DNA from: RCIO01 sp965232405
GTDB taxonomy: Bacteria; Pseudomonadota; Alphaproteobacteria; Rhizobiales; Rhizobiaceae
NCBI GenBank assembly: GCA_965232405.1
Contig: OZ246966.1
Location: forward strand, 2,418,001 to 2,482,000
Direction of reading: 5' to 3'
DNA: 64,000 nt
The position numbers were made by a program, and so were the translations under genes. Shown here in pieces: positions 1 through 7,605 of this stretch. Within the stretch, counting starts at the first letter, position 1; each line of letters begins with the position of its first letter. Under the pieces are notes generated by a model. The model had not been told where the DNA came from. It ran no database searches and saw only the letters and a list, made by a program, of their open reading frames with translations.

Positions 1-1
1 G

Positions 2-169
2 TTCCTGCGCGAGACATTCGTGCTACCGCGCGAGGCGGCGAGAGTGAAGGCGCGCGAATGGTTCGACCGGTGGCCGAAACAGGCCTACTGGACGGCGATC
101 GAAAGCTGGGCCGAACGCCCCGACGACGAGATCGAGTTCACGATGCGGCGGCTGCCGACGGCGGATTAG
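2..169 (+). CDS. C-terminal end of an unidentified protein (partial, 5' end outside window)
   Basis: An open frame enters from the left edge and ends at a TAG at 167-169, giving 55 residues. The tail is charged and tryptophan-rich (motifs such as REWFDRWP and AIESWAER) and ends in LPTAD. Third-position GC is high, as expected for coding sequence here. I do not recognise the family. It is convergent with the trmL homologue, whose stop lies 20 nt away on the other strand. Confidence 0.6.
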   Translation, partial: FLRETFVLPREAARVKAREWFDRWPKQAYWTAIESWAERPDDEIEFTMRRLPTAD

Positions 170-188
170 GATCCTGATCCGAACCTCA

Positions 189-665
189 TCAATCCTTGGT
201 GGCTGGCGCTGATAACTGCCGTTGCGCTTCGCCCGCAGTCATTGCCACCGACATTGCAAGATTGAGGCTGCGTCCGCCGCCTGGCATGGGGATCAGGAGC
301 CGCGCGTCTGCGGCGGTGTGTACGGCCTCAGGTGCGCCTGAGGTCTCGCGGCCGAACAGCAATATGTCGCCCTGCCGGTATTCGAAGTCTGTGTAGGGCA
401 CATCGCCGGATGTCGTGAAAAGGAGAAGGCGGCGGTTGTCGGCGCGTCGGGCTTGCTCGAACTTTTCCCATGACAGATGCCGCGTCATGGCAGCGATCTC
501 CAGATAATCCATGCCGGCACGTTTCAGCGTCCGATCCGACAGGTCAAAACCCGCCGGCTCGATGATGTGTACGCCGACACCGAGACAAGCCGCCAGCCGT
601 AGGATTGCACCGGTGTTCCCCGGAATGTCGGGCTGGTAGAGGGCGATTTCAAAGAGGGTGGCCAT
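189..665 (-). CDS. trmL: tRNA (cytidine(34)-2'-O)-methyltransferase TrmL
   Basis: Small SPOUT-class methyltransferase that 2'-O-methylates the wobble base of certain leucine tRNAs using S-adenosylmethionine. The protein has 158 residues, the usual length for this single-domain family. It shows the knotted-fold signatures: an N-terminal ALYQPDIPGNTG segment, LFGRETSG at residues 103-110, and IPMPGGGRSLNL at 125-136, which forms part of the SAM-binding knot. It lies 6 nt downstream of the arylamine N-acetyltransferase gene on the same strand, so the two are probably cotranscribed. The assignment is firm. Confidence 0.93.
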   Translation of the reverse strand: MATLFEIALYQPDIPGNTGAILRLAACLGVGVHIIEPAGFDLSDRTLKRAGMDYLEIAAMTRHLSWEKFEQARRADNRRLLLFTTSGDVPYTDFEYRQGDILLFGRETSGAPEAVHTAADARLLIPMPGGGRSLNLAMSVAMTAGEAQRQLSAPATKD

Positions 666-671
666 CGCGCT

Positions 672-1547
672 CTAGCTGCCCAGGACAGTGTTCTTGGTCC
701 GCAGCATCTCCTGAAATGCCGCGCGGTCGGCGATGTCGATGCCGAACACGCTTTCAACGATCTCTACCAACTCGTCAGCCGACGCGATTTCGCGCCGTTC
801 AGTCCGGCCGCCCGTTTCGTGGATGGCGAAGCTGTTTCCCCGGACGGTGAAACGCTTTCCGGGCGCCGTGCGCGCCAGTGCCAGCGTGGTGACGAAATGC
901 GAAGCCGGATTGGTGCACAGAAAGTGGCTCGACACCTTGAAGTCGACGTCGAATTGCGGCGCGAAATCGAAGCGGTAGAGTGTGCGCCACTCGCCTTCGA
1001 CATGTGACTGCAGACGGTGGTAATCGCCGGTCTCGATGATCCGGAAGCGTTCATGCGGCGTCTCCTGCTCGAGGCCAGATTCCACCAAGATCGGCGCGGT
1101 CAAGGTCTGCCCACCAAAACCGGTGTCGGCAAGCCAGCTTTGGCCGTCGATCTCGACATGCAGCAGCTGATGGCTGCGAGGGGTGATGGCATCTTCCGGC
1201 TGCCCCCACAGGACGCGTGCCGCGAGGGCTGTGACGGTAAAACCAAGCGTGGAAAGCGCGCGCTTGAGGATGAGATTGTGCTCGAAGCAATAACCGCCGC
1301 GCCGGCTGCCGACGAGTTTGTCATGCACTGCGGCAGGATCGAGATCGACGTTAATACCCATGAAGGGGTCGAGATTTTCGAACGGGATCGCCTGCGGGTG
1401 CAGATCGTGAATTGCGCGCAAGACATCGAGCGTGGCCTCGCGCGGCCCGTCATACCCGATGCGCCTGAAATAGCCGTCGAGGTCGAAGCTATCGGTGGCC
1501 GGTTTGGGGCCAGTGATTGGAGGCGCTGCAGACATCGGTTCGGCCAT
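672..1547 (-). CDS. Arylamine N-acetyltransferase
   Basis: Cytosolic enzyme that transfers acetyl from acetyl-CoA to arylamines, arylhydrazines or related xenobiotics. The 291-residue length fits bacterial NATs (about 270-290). The catalytic triad is visible: Cys87 in RGGYCFEHN, His126 in RSHQLLHVE and Asp141 in LADTGFGG. The N-terminal 20 residues are low-complexity and may not all be translated; a downstream start is possible. It precedes trmL on the same strand with a 6-nt gap. The physiological substrate cannot be read from the sequence. Confidence 0.93.
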   Translation of the reverse strand: MAEPMSAAPPITGPKPATDSFDLDGYFRRIGYDGPREATLDVLRAIHDLHPQAIPFENLDPFMGINVDLDPAAVHDKLVGSRRGGYCFEHNLILKRALSTLGFTVTALAARVLWGQPEDAITPRSHQLLHVEIDGQSWLADTGFGGQTLTAPILVESGLEQETPHERFRIIETGDYHRLQSHVEGEWRTLYRFDFAPQFDVDFKVSSHFLCTNPASHFVTTLALARTAPGKRFTVRGNSFAIHETGGRTERREIASADELVEIVESVFGIDIADRAAFQEMLRTKNTVLGS

Positions 1548-1624
1548 TTCCCGTAGGTTGGTTGCTCTCGTCCGGTACGGCTACATCTTCAAGACCGGTT
1601 GAGGTCAAGCACCGGTCTTCGCAT

Positions 1625-2095
1625 TCACTTGCCGGCGACCTTGTCTCCCAACCAGTAGCGCGGGCCTGAGCCGCGGCGCGCGATCGTGTCGACCGGATTG
1701 ACAAGCTTGCATTTGCTCATGGAAAGGCAGCCGCAGCCAATGCATTCGGTCAGCCCGGCTTTCAGCCGTTCTAGCTCGGCGATCCGCGCGTCGATGCGGC
1801 TCGACCACTTTCCCGACAGTTTCTGCCAGTCGGGCTTGTTGGGCGTTCGCCCTTCCGGAAGTTTGGCCAGCTCGGCGCCGATCTCGCCCAGCGTCAGACC
1901 GACCTTCTGGGCAAATACGATGAAGGCGATGCGCCTGAGCGCCGAGCGCGGAAAGCGCCGGTGGCCGGAGCCTGCACGCTCGGATTGAATGAGGCCGCGT
2001 TCTTCATAAAAGCGCAGCGCCGAAGCGGCGACACCGGAGCGGCGCGCGACGGCGCCGATTGTCAGGGTCGTTTCCATGACGGCATGGAAAATCAC
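1625..2095 (-). CDS. soxR: Redox-sensitive transcriptional activator SoxR (MerR family)
   Basis: Dimeric MerR-family regulator whose [2Fe-2S] cluster senses redox-cycling compounds and remodels promoters with a long -35/-10 spacer. An N-terminal winged helix-turn-helix (TIGAVARRSGVAASALRFYEERGL, residues 12-35) is followed by the dimerisation helix. The cluster-binding pattern C-x2-C-x-C-x5-C is intact at residues 118, 121, 123 and 129. The coordinates use a GTG at 2095 because AAGGG lies 6 nt upstream; an ATG at 2077 (METTLTIG) is the more family-like start but has no clear ribosome site. It diverges from the luciferase-fold gene across a SoxR-type promoter. Confidence 0.92.
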   Translation of the reverse strand: MIFHAVMETTLTIGAVARRSGVAASALRFYEERGLIQSERAGSGHRRFPRSALRRIAFIVFAQKVGLTLGEIGAELAKLPEGRTPNKPDWQKLSGKWSSRIDARIAELERLKAGLTECIGCGCLSMSKCKLVNPVDTIARRGSGPRYWLGDKVAGK

Positions 2096-2104
2096 AAATA
2101 GCCC

Positions 2105-2135
2105 TTGATTTCAAGTTCACTTGAACTTGTAGAAC
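2105..2135 (+). promoter_or_regulatory. SoxR box within a 19-bp-spacer promoter driving the luciferase-fold gene
   Basis: A -35-like TTGATT (2105-2110) and a -10-like TAGAAC (2130-2135) are separated by 19 bp, the stretched spacer typical of MerR-family promoters. The spacer contains the dyad AAGTTCA-CT-TGAACTT at 2113-2128, centred on the spacer, and resembling the known SoxR site (CTCAAGTT-ACTTGAG type). The promoter points rightward. Inference: SoxR controls the downstream gene and perhaps itself. Confidence 0.8.
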
Positions 2136-2175
2136 ATTGCTCACGGTTTCGGCATGACCATTTGGAGCAAAGACG

Positions 2176-2547
2176 ATGTCCAAGAGCGAGACGCAATGCG
2201 CCGGTGGGCGCATAACCGCAACGGTCACTTCCTGGCAGGGCGTTCGGTCCGGCCTGGGGCCGCATGGAGAACTTTCCTTCAAGGTCGGCGGGCGTGAGAT
2301 CGGCCATCTGCATGGGGACACCACCGCCCACTTCTTCTTCGCCGGACCGCTGTGGAGGGAGTTGCGCAAGGCAGGCCGCATCTCAGGCCATCCGATCTTT
2401 CCCGATCGCGAAGGTCCGGCCGCGCGGCGCATGCTCACCGAGGAGGAGGTGGATGACGTTATCCGGCTGATGCGGCTCAACTACGATGCGGCAATCGAGA
2501 GGCTGGACCGTCAGGCGGTACGCGCGGCGATACCTGAGCATGCCTGA
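2176..2547 (+). CDS. Luciferase-fold domain protein (DUF5519-like), probable SoxR target
   Basis: A 123-residue cytosolic protein with an alpha/beta pattern. It contains the segments FKVGGREIGHLHGDTTAHFFF (around residues 35-54) and SGHPIFPD, which I associate with the small 'luciferase' DUF5519 family often found beside redox regulators in rhizobia. No catalytic residues are established for this family. The gene starts about 40 nt downstream of the -10 element of a SoxR-type promoter, so it is likely induced by redox-cycling compounds. The function is unknown and the family call is from memory of sequence style. Confidence 0.75.
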   Translation: MSKSETQCAGGRITATVTSWQGVRSGLGPHGELSFKVGGREIGHLHGDTTAHFFFAGPLWRELRKAGRISGHPIFPDREGPAARRMLTEEEVDDVIRLMRLNYDAAIERLDRQAVRAAIPEHA

Positions 2548-2601
2548 TGGTTGCCTTTTGACCACACCGGCCCGCTTTGTAGTGCCAGACGGGGATGCGG
2601 G

Positions 2602-2631
2602 GTGGCATTGTCGGGAAGCCGGGTCTATAAG
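2602..2631 (+). promoter_or_regulatory. Possible promoter for the leader-ORF/ABC exporter operon
   Basis: A -10-like TATAAG lies at 2626-2631 and would place the transcript start near 2638, about 28 nt ahead of the leader ORF. The matching -35 (GTGGCA, 2602-2607) is poor, so this is only a positional suggestion. An alternative TTGACC at 2558-2563 has a weak -10 (TAGTGC, 2580-2585). Confidence 0.3.
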
Positions 2632-2665
2632 CGCGTCGTCTGAAACCGAACCAGAGGAGGCAGCA

Positions 2666-2722
2666 GTGGATAACTGGATGATCATCGCGCTGGCGCGTCT
2701 CCGTAGCGGGGCGTTCGCCTGA
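2666..2722 (+). CDS. 18-residue leader peptide with Arg-Leu-Arg motif (candidate attenuator uORF)
   Basis: A GTG-initiated ORF of 18 codons (VDNWMIIALARLRSGAFA) has a near-perfect Shine-Dalgarno AGAGGAGG at 2653-2660, 5 nt upstream. It is too small to be an enzyme and lies just ahead of structured RNA leading to the next start codon. The residues Arg11-Leu12-Arg13 match the +x+ type motif at which macrolide-bound ribosomes are known to arrest on erm leader peptides. The end of the ORF contains TTCGCC (2714-2719), which can pair with GGCGAA at 2724-2729. Inference: a regulatory leader peptide. No homologue is claimed. Confidence 0.6.
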   Translation: MDNWMIIALARLRSGAFA

Positions 2723-2809
2723 CGGCGAATTCGGTTCGACCCAACTCCTGACATTGTCATAAGCGTCGCCGAATTCCGCCGGAACCGCAGTTCCGTTTCT
2801 CCGGAGTTC
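2714..2809 (+). promoter_or_regulatory. Mutually exclusive RNA hairpins sequestering a ribosome-binding site (erm-like attenuator)
   Basis: Four segments can pair in two alternative ways. Segment 1 (TTCGCC, 2714-2719) pairs with the start of segment 2 (GGCGAA, 2724-2729) around the leader stop codon. Segment 2 (2724-2740) alternatively pairs with segment 3 (2765-2780) in a stem of about 15 bp with small bulges. Segment 3 (GAATTCCG, 2771-2778) alternatively pairs with segment 4 (CGGAGTTC, 2802-2809), which contains the GGAG serving the ATG at 2814. A small hairpin GGAAC-CGCA-GTTCC (2781-2794) sits inside the 3:4 loop. All pairings were checked base by base; folding energies were not computed. 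Confidence 0.55.
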
Positions 2810-2813
2810 ATCC

Positions 2814-3107
2814 ATGCACGCAAGAAATCCCAAGGCCCGCAAGGGCCGGAATCCGTCATCGCTCAATCCGCTTTCGGCAGATGCGGCGATACCAACAAAG
2901 CCGGCAATGCCGGCTCCTGACAACGGGCTGTCGGCAGCGTTTGCCGCTGCGCTTGGCAAATCGGCCGAAGGGGCGGAGACTCGTCCCGCCGGTGTCGGGA
3001 AGGAAAGCAAGAAGGGCGGCTCCGGCCGGCCCGACCAGATCAACAAGGCGTCCAGGCCGGCGACCGGAATGAAGAACTTCTCCGGTCATCGCAGCGGGCA
3101 CCGTTAG
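2814..3107 (+). CDS. Small basic, low-complexity protein of unknown function
   Basis: A 97-residue ORF rich in Lys, Arg, Ser, Pro, Gly and Ala, without signal peptide or membrane segment, ending in a His/Arg-rich GHRSGHR tail; probably disordered. Its ATG has GGAG 7 nt upstream, and this site is the one masked by the proposed 3:4 hairpin. Third codon positions are GC-rich, which supports coding. It ends 41 nt before the first ABC exporter gene. I do not recognise a family. It could be a second regulatory ORF rather than a functional protein. Confidence 0.55.
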   Translation: MHARNPKARKGRNPSSLNPLSADAAIPTKPAMPAPDNGLSAAFAAALGKSAEGAETRPAGVGKESKKGGSGRPDQINKASRPATGMKNFSGHRSGHR

Positions 3108-3148
3108 GTTTTGCGCGCAGAACCTGACCCGACAGAGGTACAAAGACC

Positions 3149-5005
3149 ATGTTCAAATGGTTTGAAACCCGACTGAACCCGTTCCCGCCCGAGGAGCCGG
3201 TACAGCCCCCGCGACGGCTCTGGGCGTTCGCGTGGCACTATTCGCGCGGCATCTGGCCGTGGTTCGCCGTCGTCGCGAGTCTGACCGCGTCGCTGGCGAT
3301 CCTGCAGGTGGTGATCTTCAGCTTCCTGGGCGACATCGTTGACTGGCTGACGGGCGCGAACCCGGAGACCTTTTTGCAGGACGAGTTCTGGAACCTGGCC
3401 GGCATGGCGGCAGTCGTGCTGCTGCTACTGCCGGCGCTCGCGTTCACGCACAGCCTGATCATGCACCAGACGATCTTCGGCAATTATCCGATGATCATCC
3501 GCTGGAAGGCGCACCGCTATCTGCTGAGGCAGAGCCTCGCCTTCTATCAGGACGAGTTTGCAGGCCGGGTCGCCACCAAGCTGATGCAGGGTGCGCTCGG
3601 CGTGCGCGAGATGGTGACCAAGGCGCTCGACGTCTTTGTCTATGTGATCGTCTATTTCGCTTCGGCGATGGTGCTGGTTGCAAGCTTCGACATCTGGCTG
3701 ATGGTGCCATTCGTCGTCTGGCTTGCCGCCTATTCCACGCTGTTGCGCCGCTACCTGCCGAAGCTGCGGGACATTTCGAGCAAGCAGGCGGACGCGCGTT
3801 CGGTGATGACCGGACGGGTGGTCGACAGCTACACCAACATCACAACGGTCAAGCTGTTCGCCCATGCGGGACGCGAAGAGCGGTATGCGCGCGAGGCCAT
3901 GTCGCAATTCCTCGACACAGTGCACCCGCAAATGCGCTACGTGACCAAGCTCAATTTCGGCCTCGACACGTCGAATGCGCTGCTTCTGTTCACAGTCGGC
4001 GGCGTCGGCATTTGGGGCTGGACCACCGGTTCGGTGACGGTCGGCGCGATCGCCGTTGCGCTGGGTCTGGTCATGCGGCTTGAAGGCATGAGCCACTGGA
4101 TCATGTGGGAACTTGCCGGCGTGTTCGAGAATATCGGCATGGCGCAGGACGGCATGAACACGATTGCCCAGCCGCGCGATGTGAACGACGCGCCGGACGC
4201 AAAGCGGCTTGCGGTGGAACGCGGGCGCATCAAGTTCGACAATGTCCGCTTCCACTACGGCAAGGAAAAGGGCGTCATCGAGAACCTGACGCTGACGGTG
4301 AAGCCGGGCGAGAAGGTCGGCCTTGTAGGGCGCTCCGGCGCCGGCAAGTCGACGCTGATCAACGTGCTCCTGCGTCTCTACGACCTGGAAGGCGGGCAGA
4401 TACTGATTGACGGGCAGGACATTGCGCTGGCGAAACAGGACTCGCTGCGCGCCAATATCGGCATGGTCACGCAGGACACGTCGCTGCTTCACCGCTCGGT
4501 GCGCGACAACATTCTCTACGGTCGCCCCGATGCGACCGAAGAGATGATGATCGAGGCCGCGAAGCGGGCCGAGGCGCATGAGTTCATTCTCGAACTCACC
4601 GATCCGAAGGGCCGCAGGGGCTATGACGCGCATGTCGGCGAGCGCGGGGTGAAGCTGTCCGGCGGTCAGCGCCAGCGCGTGGCAATCGCCCGCGTGATGC
4701 TGAAGGACGCGCCGGTGCTCATTCTCGACGAGGCGACATCGGCGCTCGATTCCGAAGTGGAAGAGGCGATCCAGCAGAACCTCTACCGCCTGATGGAAGG
4801 CAAGACCGTGATCGCGATCGCGCATCGCCTTTCCACCATCTCGGCGATGGATCGGCTGGTGGTGCTCGATGCCGGGCGTATCATCGAAGAAGGAACGCAT
4901 GACGAGTTGGTGGCCAAGGGTGGTCTCTATGCCGATCTGTGGCGACGTCAGTCCGGCGGTTTCATCGATGCCGATGCGATCGAAGATCAGGAGGCCGCCG
5001 AATAG
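3149..5005 (+). CDS. ABC exporter half-transporter 1 (membrane domain fused to ATPase)
   Basis: Inner-membrane exporter subunit of 618 residues. About six hydrophobic segments fill residues 25-330 (ABC transporter type 1 fold), followed by an ATPase domain. That domain has Walker A GRSGAGKS near residue 394, a Q-loop (MVTQDTSLL), the signature LSGGQRQR near 502, Walker B VLILDEATSALD and the switch IAHRLS. All ATPase motifs are canonical. The next gene encodes a close paralogue, with near-identical GYDAHVGERGVKLSGGQ segments, suggesting a heterodimer. The substrate is unknown; the family includes lipid and multidrug exporters. A possible attenuator lies upstream of the preceding ORF. Confidence 0.92.
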   Translation: MFKWFETRLNPFPPEEPVQPPRRLWAFAWHYSRGIWPWFAVVASLTASLAILQVVIFSFLGDIVDWLTGANPETFLQDEFWNLAGMAAVVLLLLPALAFTHSLIMHQTIFGNYPMIIRWKAHRYLLRQSLAFYQDEFAGRVATKLMQGALGVREMVTKALDVFVYVIVYFASAMVLVASFDIWLMVPFVVWLAAYSTLLRRYLPKLRDISSKQADARSVMTGRVVDSYTNITTVKLFAHAGREERYAREAMSQFLDTVHPQMRYVTKLNFGLDTSNALLLFTVGGVGIWGWTTGSVTVGAIAVALGLVMRLEGMSHWIMWELAGVFENIGMAQDGMNTIAQPRDVNDAPDAKRLAVERGRIKFDNVRFHYGKEKGVIENLTLTVKPGEKVGLVGRSGAGKSTLINVLLRLYDLEGGQILIDGQDIALAKQDSLRANIGMVTQDTSLLHRSVRDNILYGRPDATEEMMIEAAKRAEAHEFILELTDPKGRRGYDAHVGERGVKLSGGQRQRVAIARVMLKDAPVLILDEATSALDSEVEEAIQQNLYRLMEGKTVIAIAHRLSTISAMDRLVVLDAGRIIEEGTHDELVAKGGLYADLWRRQSGGFIDADAIEDQEAAE

Positions 5006-5113
5006 CCGCGTGATGAGAAGGCGCGGTTGCCAAGCAATCGCCGCCGTTCCACTTACATGAATGGCCGCCGCCGCGCGTTCGAGTCGCGGCGGCTCCTTGA
5101 GACCCGGGATGCC

Positions 5114-7000
5114 ATGAGCAAGATCGAAGAAAAGGGCGACAGGTTCTGGGCGTGGGCCGAAAGGCTGATCGACCCTTTTTCCGACACCGATCGCGAGGTC
5201 CTGCCGCGCGACGCGCTTCGCTTCATCCTGTTTTTTGCCAATCAGGCTAAGGTTCCGTTTGTGATGCTGCTCATCATCGGCGGGCTGTCCGGGGCGGTGG
5301 ATGCCGGGCTGTACTGGGCCGTGGGCTGGCTTATCGACATTCTGGACGCCTCTTCGCCGGCGACCCTGCTGGCTGACTACTGGCCGCAACTTGTGGCGTT
5401 TCTGGTTCTGGTGCTTTTCGTGCGCGCGGCTGTGATGATCGCCGCGGCCGTGGTCGAGCAGCAGATTATCGCACCGCATTTCTTCCAGCTCGTACGCTGG
5501 CAGGCATTTCGCCGCGTGATCGAGCAGCCTTACGAGTTTTACCAGAACGACTTTGCGGGGCGCATCGCGACCAAAATATTGCAGGGTGGCGAGGCGACCG
5601 GCGATTTCATTGTCTCGCTGCTGCAGACGATGTGGGGGTTCATCACCTTTGTGGTGCTGGCCGGCACGATACTGACCGCGCTCGACCCGCTCATGGGTGT
5701 GGTGATGGTCGTGTGGCTCGCCGCATATGGCGTGACCGCGTGGAAGCTGCTGCCGCCGCTTCGCGCCGCCGGACGCAAGACGGCTGACGAACGATCCATC
5801 CTCAACGGCCGACTGGTTGATGCCTTCACCAACATCATGGCCGTCAAGCTGTTCGATTCGGGTCGACGCGAGCATGCCTTCGTGCGCGACGGCATGGAGC
5901 GGTTTCTGCAGGCTGTGAGAAAGCTGACACGCGCCATCACCAAGGTGCGTGCGGCGGTGGCGCTCATCAACGGTGTCATGATTGCCGCGATTGCCATTCT
6001 GGCTGTCCGGAGCTGGATGGTGGGCGGCGCGACGACAGGCGAGATCGCAGCCGCGATGGGGCTGTGCTTCCGGCTCAACCAGATGTCCGGCTATGTGATG
6101 TTCAACATCAACGGGCTGATCCGCCATTTTGCAACCGTGCAGGACGCGACCGGTACGATCTCGGTTGAACCGGCAATCCGCGATGCAGACAACGCGCAGA
6201 TCATGCCGCGCGCCGAGGGCGATCTGGAATTTCAGAACGTCACCTTCAACTACGGCAAGGACGTGCGCACCCAGGCCGACCGGGTGATCGCCGATCTCGA
6301 CCTGCACATCACGCCCGGCGAACGGGTGGCGCTGGTCGGGCCTTCGGGTGCAGGCAAGACCACGATCGTCAATCTGGCGTTGCGTCTTTTCGACGTCGAA
6401 AGCGGGCGCATCCTGCTCGACGGGCGCGACATCCGCACACTGACGCAAGGGTCGCTGCGCCAGCAATTCGGCGTGGTCAGCCAGGACCCGATGCTGATGC
6501 ACCGCTCGATCCGCGACAACATTGCCTATGCCAAGCCAGGTGCGAGCGACGAAGAGATCGTCGAGGCGGCAAAGCGTGCTTCCGCGCATGAATTCATCAT
6601 GGGTGTTGCCGACCAGCGCGGCCGCAAGGGTTATGACGCACATGTGGGCGAGCGGGGCGTGAAGCTGTCGGGCGGGCAGCGCCAGCGCATCGCGATAGCG
6701 CGCATGATGCTGAAAAACGCGCCGATCCTCATCCTCGACGAAGCAACGTCGGCGCTCGATTCCGAAATCGAGGCGGCGATCCAGGAAAACCTGTTCACGA
6801 TGATGGAGGGTAAGACGGTGATTGCGGTCGCCCACCGGCTGTCCACCATCGCCGCGCTCGACAGGTTGATCGTGCTCGACGAGGGGCGCATCGTCGAGGA
6901 AGGCAGCCATGACGCACTGCTCTCCAAGGGCGGGCTTTATGCGCAATTGTGGAAGCGGCAGTCCGGCGGCTTCCTGCCGTCAAGGCTGGCAGCGGAGTAG
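5114..7000 (+). CDS. ABC exporter half-transporter 2 (membrane domain fused to ATPase)
   Basis: Second exporter half, 628 residues from the ATG at 5114 (MSKIEEKGDRFW). The frame is open upstream to a TTG at 5027, but that extension is Arg-rich, unlike the family, and poorly supported. The N-terminal half carries about six membrane helices. The ATPase has Walker A GPSGAGKT near residue 409, signature LSGGQRQR near 518, Walker B ILILDEATSALD and VAHRLS. Both halves have complete ATPase sites, so a heterodimer with two active sites is likely. It lies about 110 nt after the first half and ends 6 nt before a small DUF6665-like gene. Confidence 0.92.
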   Translation: MSKIEEKGDRFWAWAERLIDPFSDTDREVLPRDALRFILFFANQAKVPFVMLLIIGGLSGAVDAGLYWAVGWLIDILDASSPATLLADYWPQLVAFLVLVLFVRAAVMIAAAVVEQQIIAPHFFQLVRWQAFRRVIEQPYEFYQNDFAGRIATKILQGGEATGDFIVSLLQTMWGFITFVVLAGTILTALDPLMGVVMVVWLAAYGVTAWKLLPPLRAAGRKTADERSILNGRLVDAFTNIMAVKLFDSGRREHAFVRDGMERFLQAVRKLTRAITKVRAAVALINGVMIAAIAILAVRSWMVGGATTGEIAAAMGLCFRLNQMSGYVMFNINGLIRHFATVQDATGTISVEPAIRDADNAQIMPRAEGDLEFQNVTFNYGKDVRTQADRVIADLDLHITPGERVALVGPSGAGKTTIVNLALRLFDVESGRILLDGRDIRTLTQGSLRQQFGVVSQDPMLMHRSIRDNIAYAKPGASDEEIVEAAKRASAHEFIMGVADQRGRKGYDAHVGERGVKLSGGQRQRIAIARMMLKNAPILILDEATSALDSEIEAAIQENLFTMMEGKTVIAVAHRLSTIAALDRLIVLDEGRIVEEGSHDALLSKGGLYAQLWKRQSGGFLPSRLAAE

Positions 7001-7006
7001 GGCGCA

Positions 7007-7327
7007 TTGGCGGTTCGGGCACCGAAACAATATTCGCAGTCGGCCACGGGCGGGGCGGTCAACACGCTGTCCCCGCTCGATCACGAGATTCAGGGCGAGA
7101 AGGCTGCCGCACTCGGCCGTGCGGGCGAGAGGGTGGAACTGAGCCTGAAGAAGCTGCGCGCCTGCGAGCCGGAAGCCGATGAGCGGCCGCGCCTGTTGGG
7201 CGATGCCGCACATGCCGTCTACGCCTACTTTATTCAGCGCGAACTGTGCGGACTGCGGCGTCACCGCGACGTCATCCGCGAATATGCCATTCCCGACGAG
7301 GTGCTTGTGCGGCTGGGCGCAAGCTAG
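7007..7327 (+). CDS. DUF6665-like small protein
   Basis: A 106-residue soluble protein, strongly helical, with the core SPLDHEIQGEKAAALGRAG followed by a C-terminal LCGLRRHRDVIREYAIP segment. This pattern resembles DUF6665, a small rhizobial family without known function. Translation is taken from a TTG at 7007 because GGAG at 6995-6998 lies 8 nt upstream; no ATG precedes the conserved part. It begins 6 nt after the second ABC gene, so it is probably the last gene of that operon. Confidence 0.7.
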   Translation: MAVRAPKQYSQSATGGAVNTLSPLDHEIQGEKAAALGRAGERVELSLKKLRACEPEADERPRLLGDAAHAVYAYFIQRELCGLRRHRDVIREYAIPDEVLVRLGAS

Positions 7328-7605
7328 CGTTCCGCCTCGGCAGCGCCTGCCCCCAAACTGTCAATTCCGGTGTGAATATGCCTGATCGACAGTGCGCTGC
7401 GGATGAGGGCGCCCAACGGGGCGCGACAAACTGCCCACAAGGTGCGCGGGTGTCTGGACAAGCCTGACTCACACGCATAGAACCCAACGCCGAACGCCGG
7501 GGGATTCCGCGCGCCGTTTTGGCCTGCTTTTCGCGACCGAGCGACCGGCCTGACGGCGCAAGAAGGCTCTCCGCCGGCAAGCGATGCCGAAAGGATGCCC
7601 GTCCC
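7328..7605. other. Intergenic region ahead of petABC
   Basis: No supported gene is present in this 278-nt gap. A GC-rich inverted repeat GCGCCC-AACG-GGGCGC sits at 7409-7424 but lacks a T-run, so it is not a clear terminator. The petABC promoter should lie here; I could not pick a convincing -35/-10 pair or an FNR-type dyad. Confidence 0.4.

Noticed and set aside
3425..6946. 1173-codon open frame on the minus strand opposite the two ABC exporter genes
   Set aside because: Both plus-strand genes have complete, canonical ABC motifs. The antisense frame is open because of high GC and codon bias, and its composition (His/Asp/Arg/Gln-rich) is typical of such shadows.
7409..7424. GC-rich hairpin upstream of petA as a terminator for the ABC operon
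   Set aside because: There is no T-run after the stem, so intrinsic termination is unsupported.
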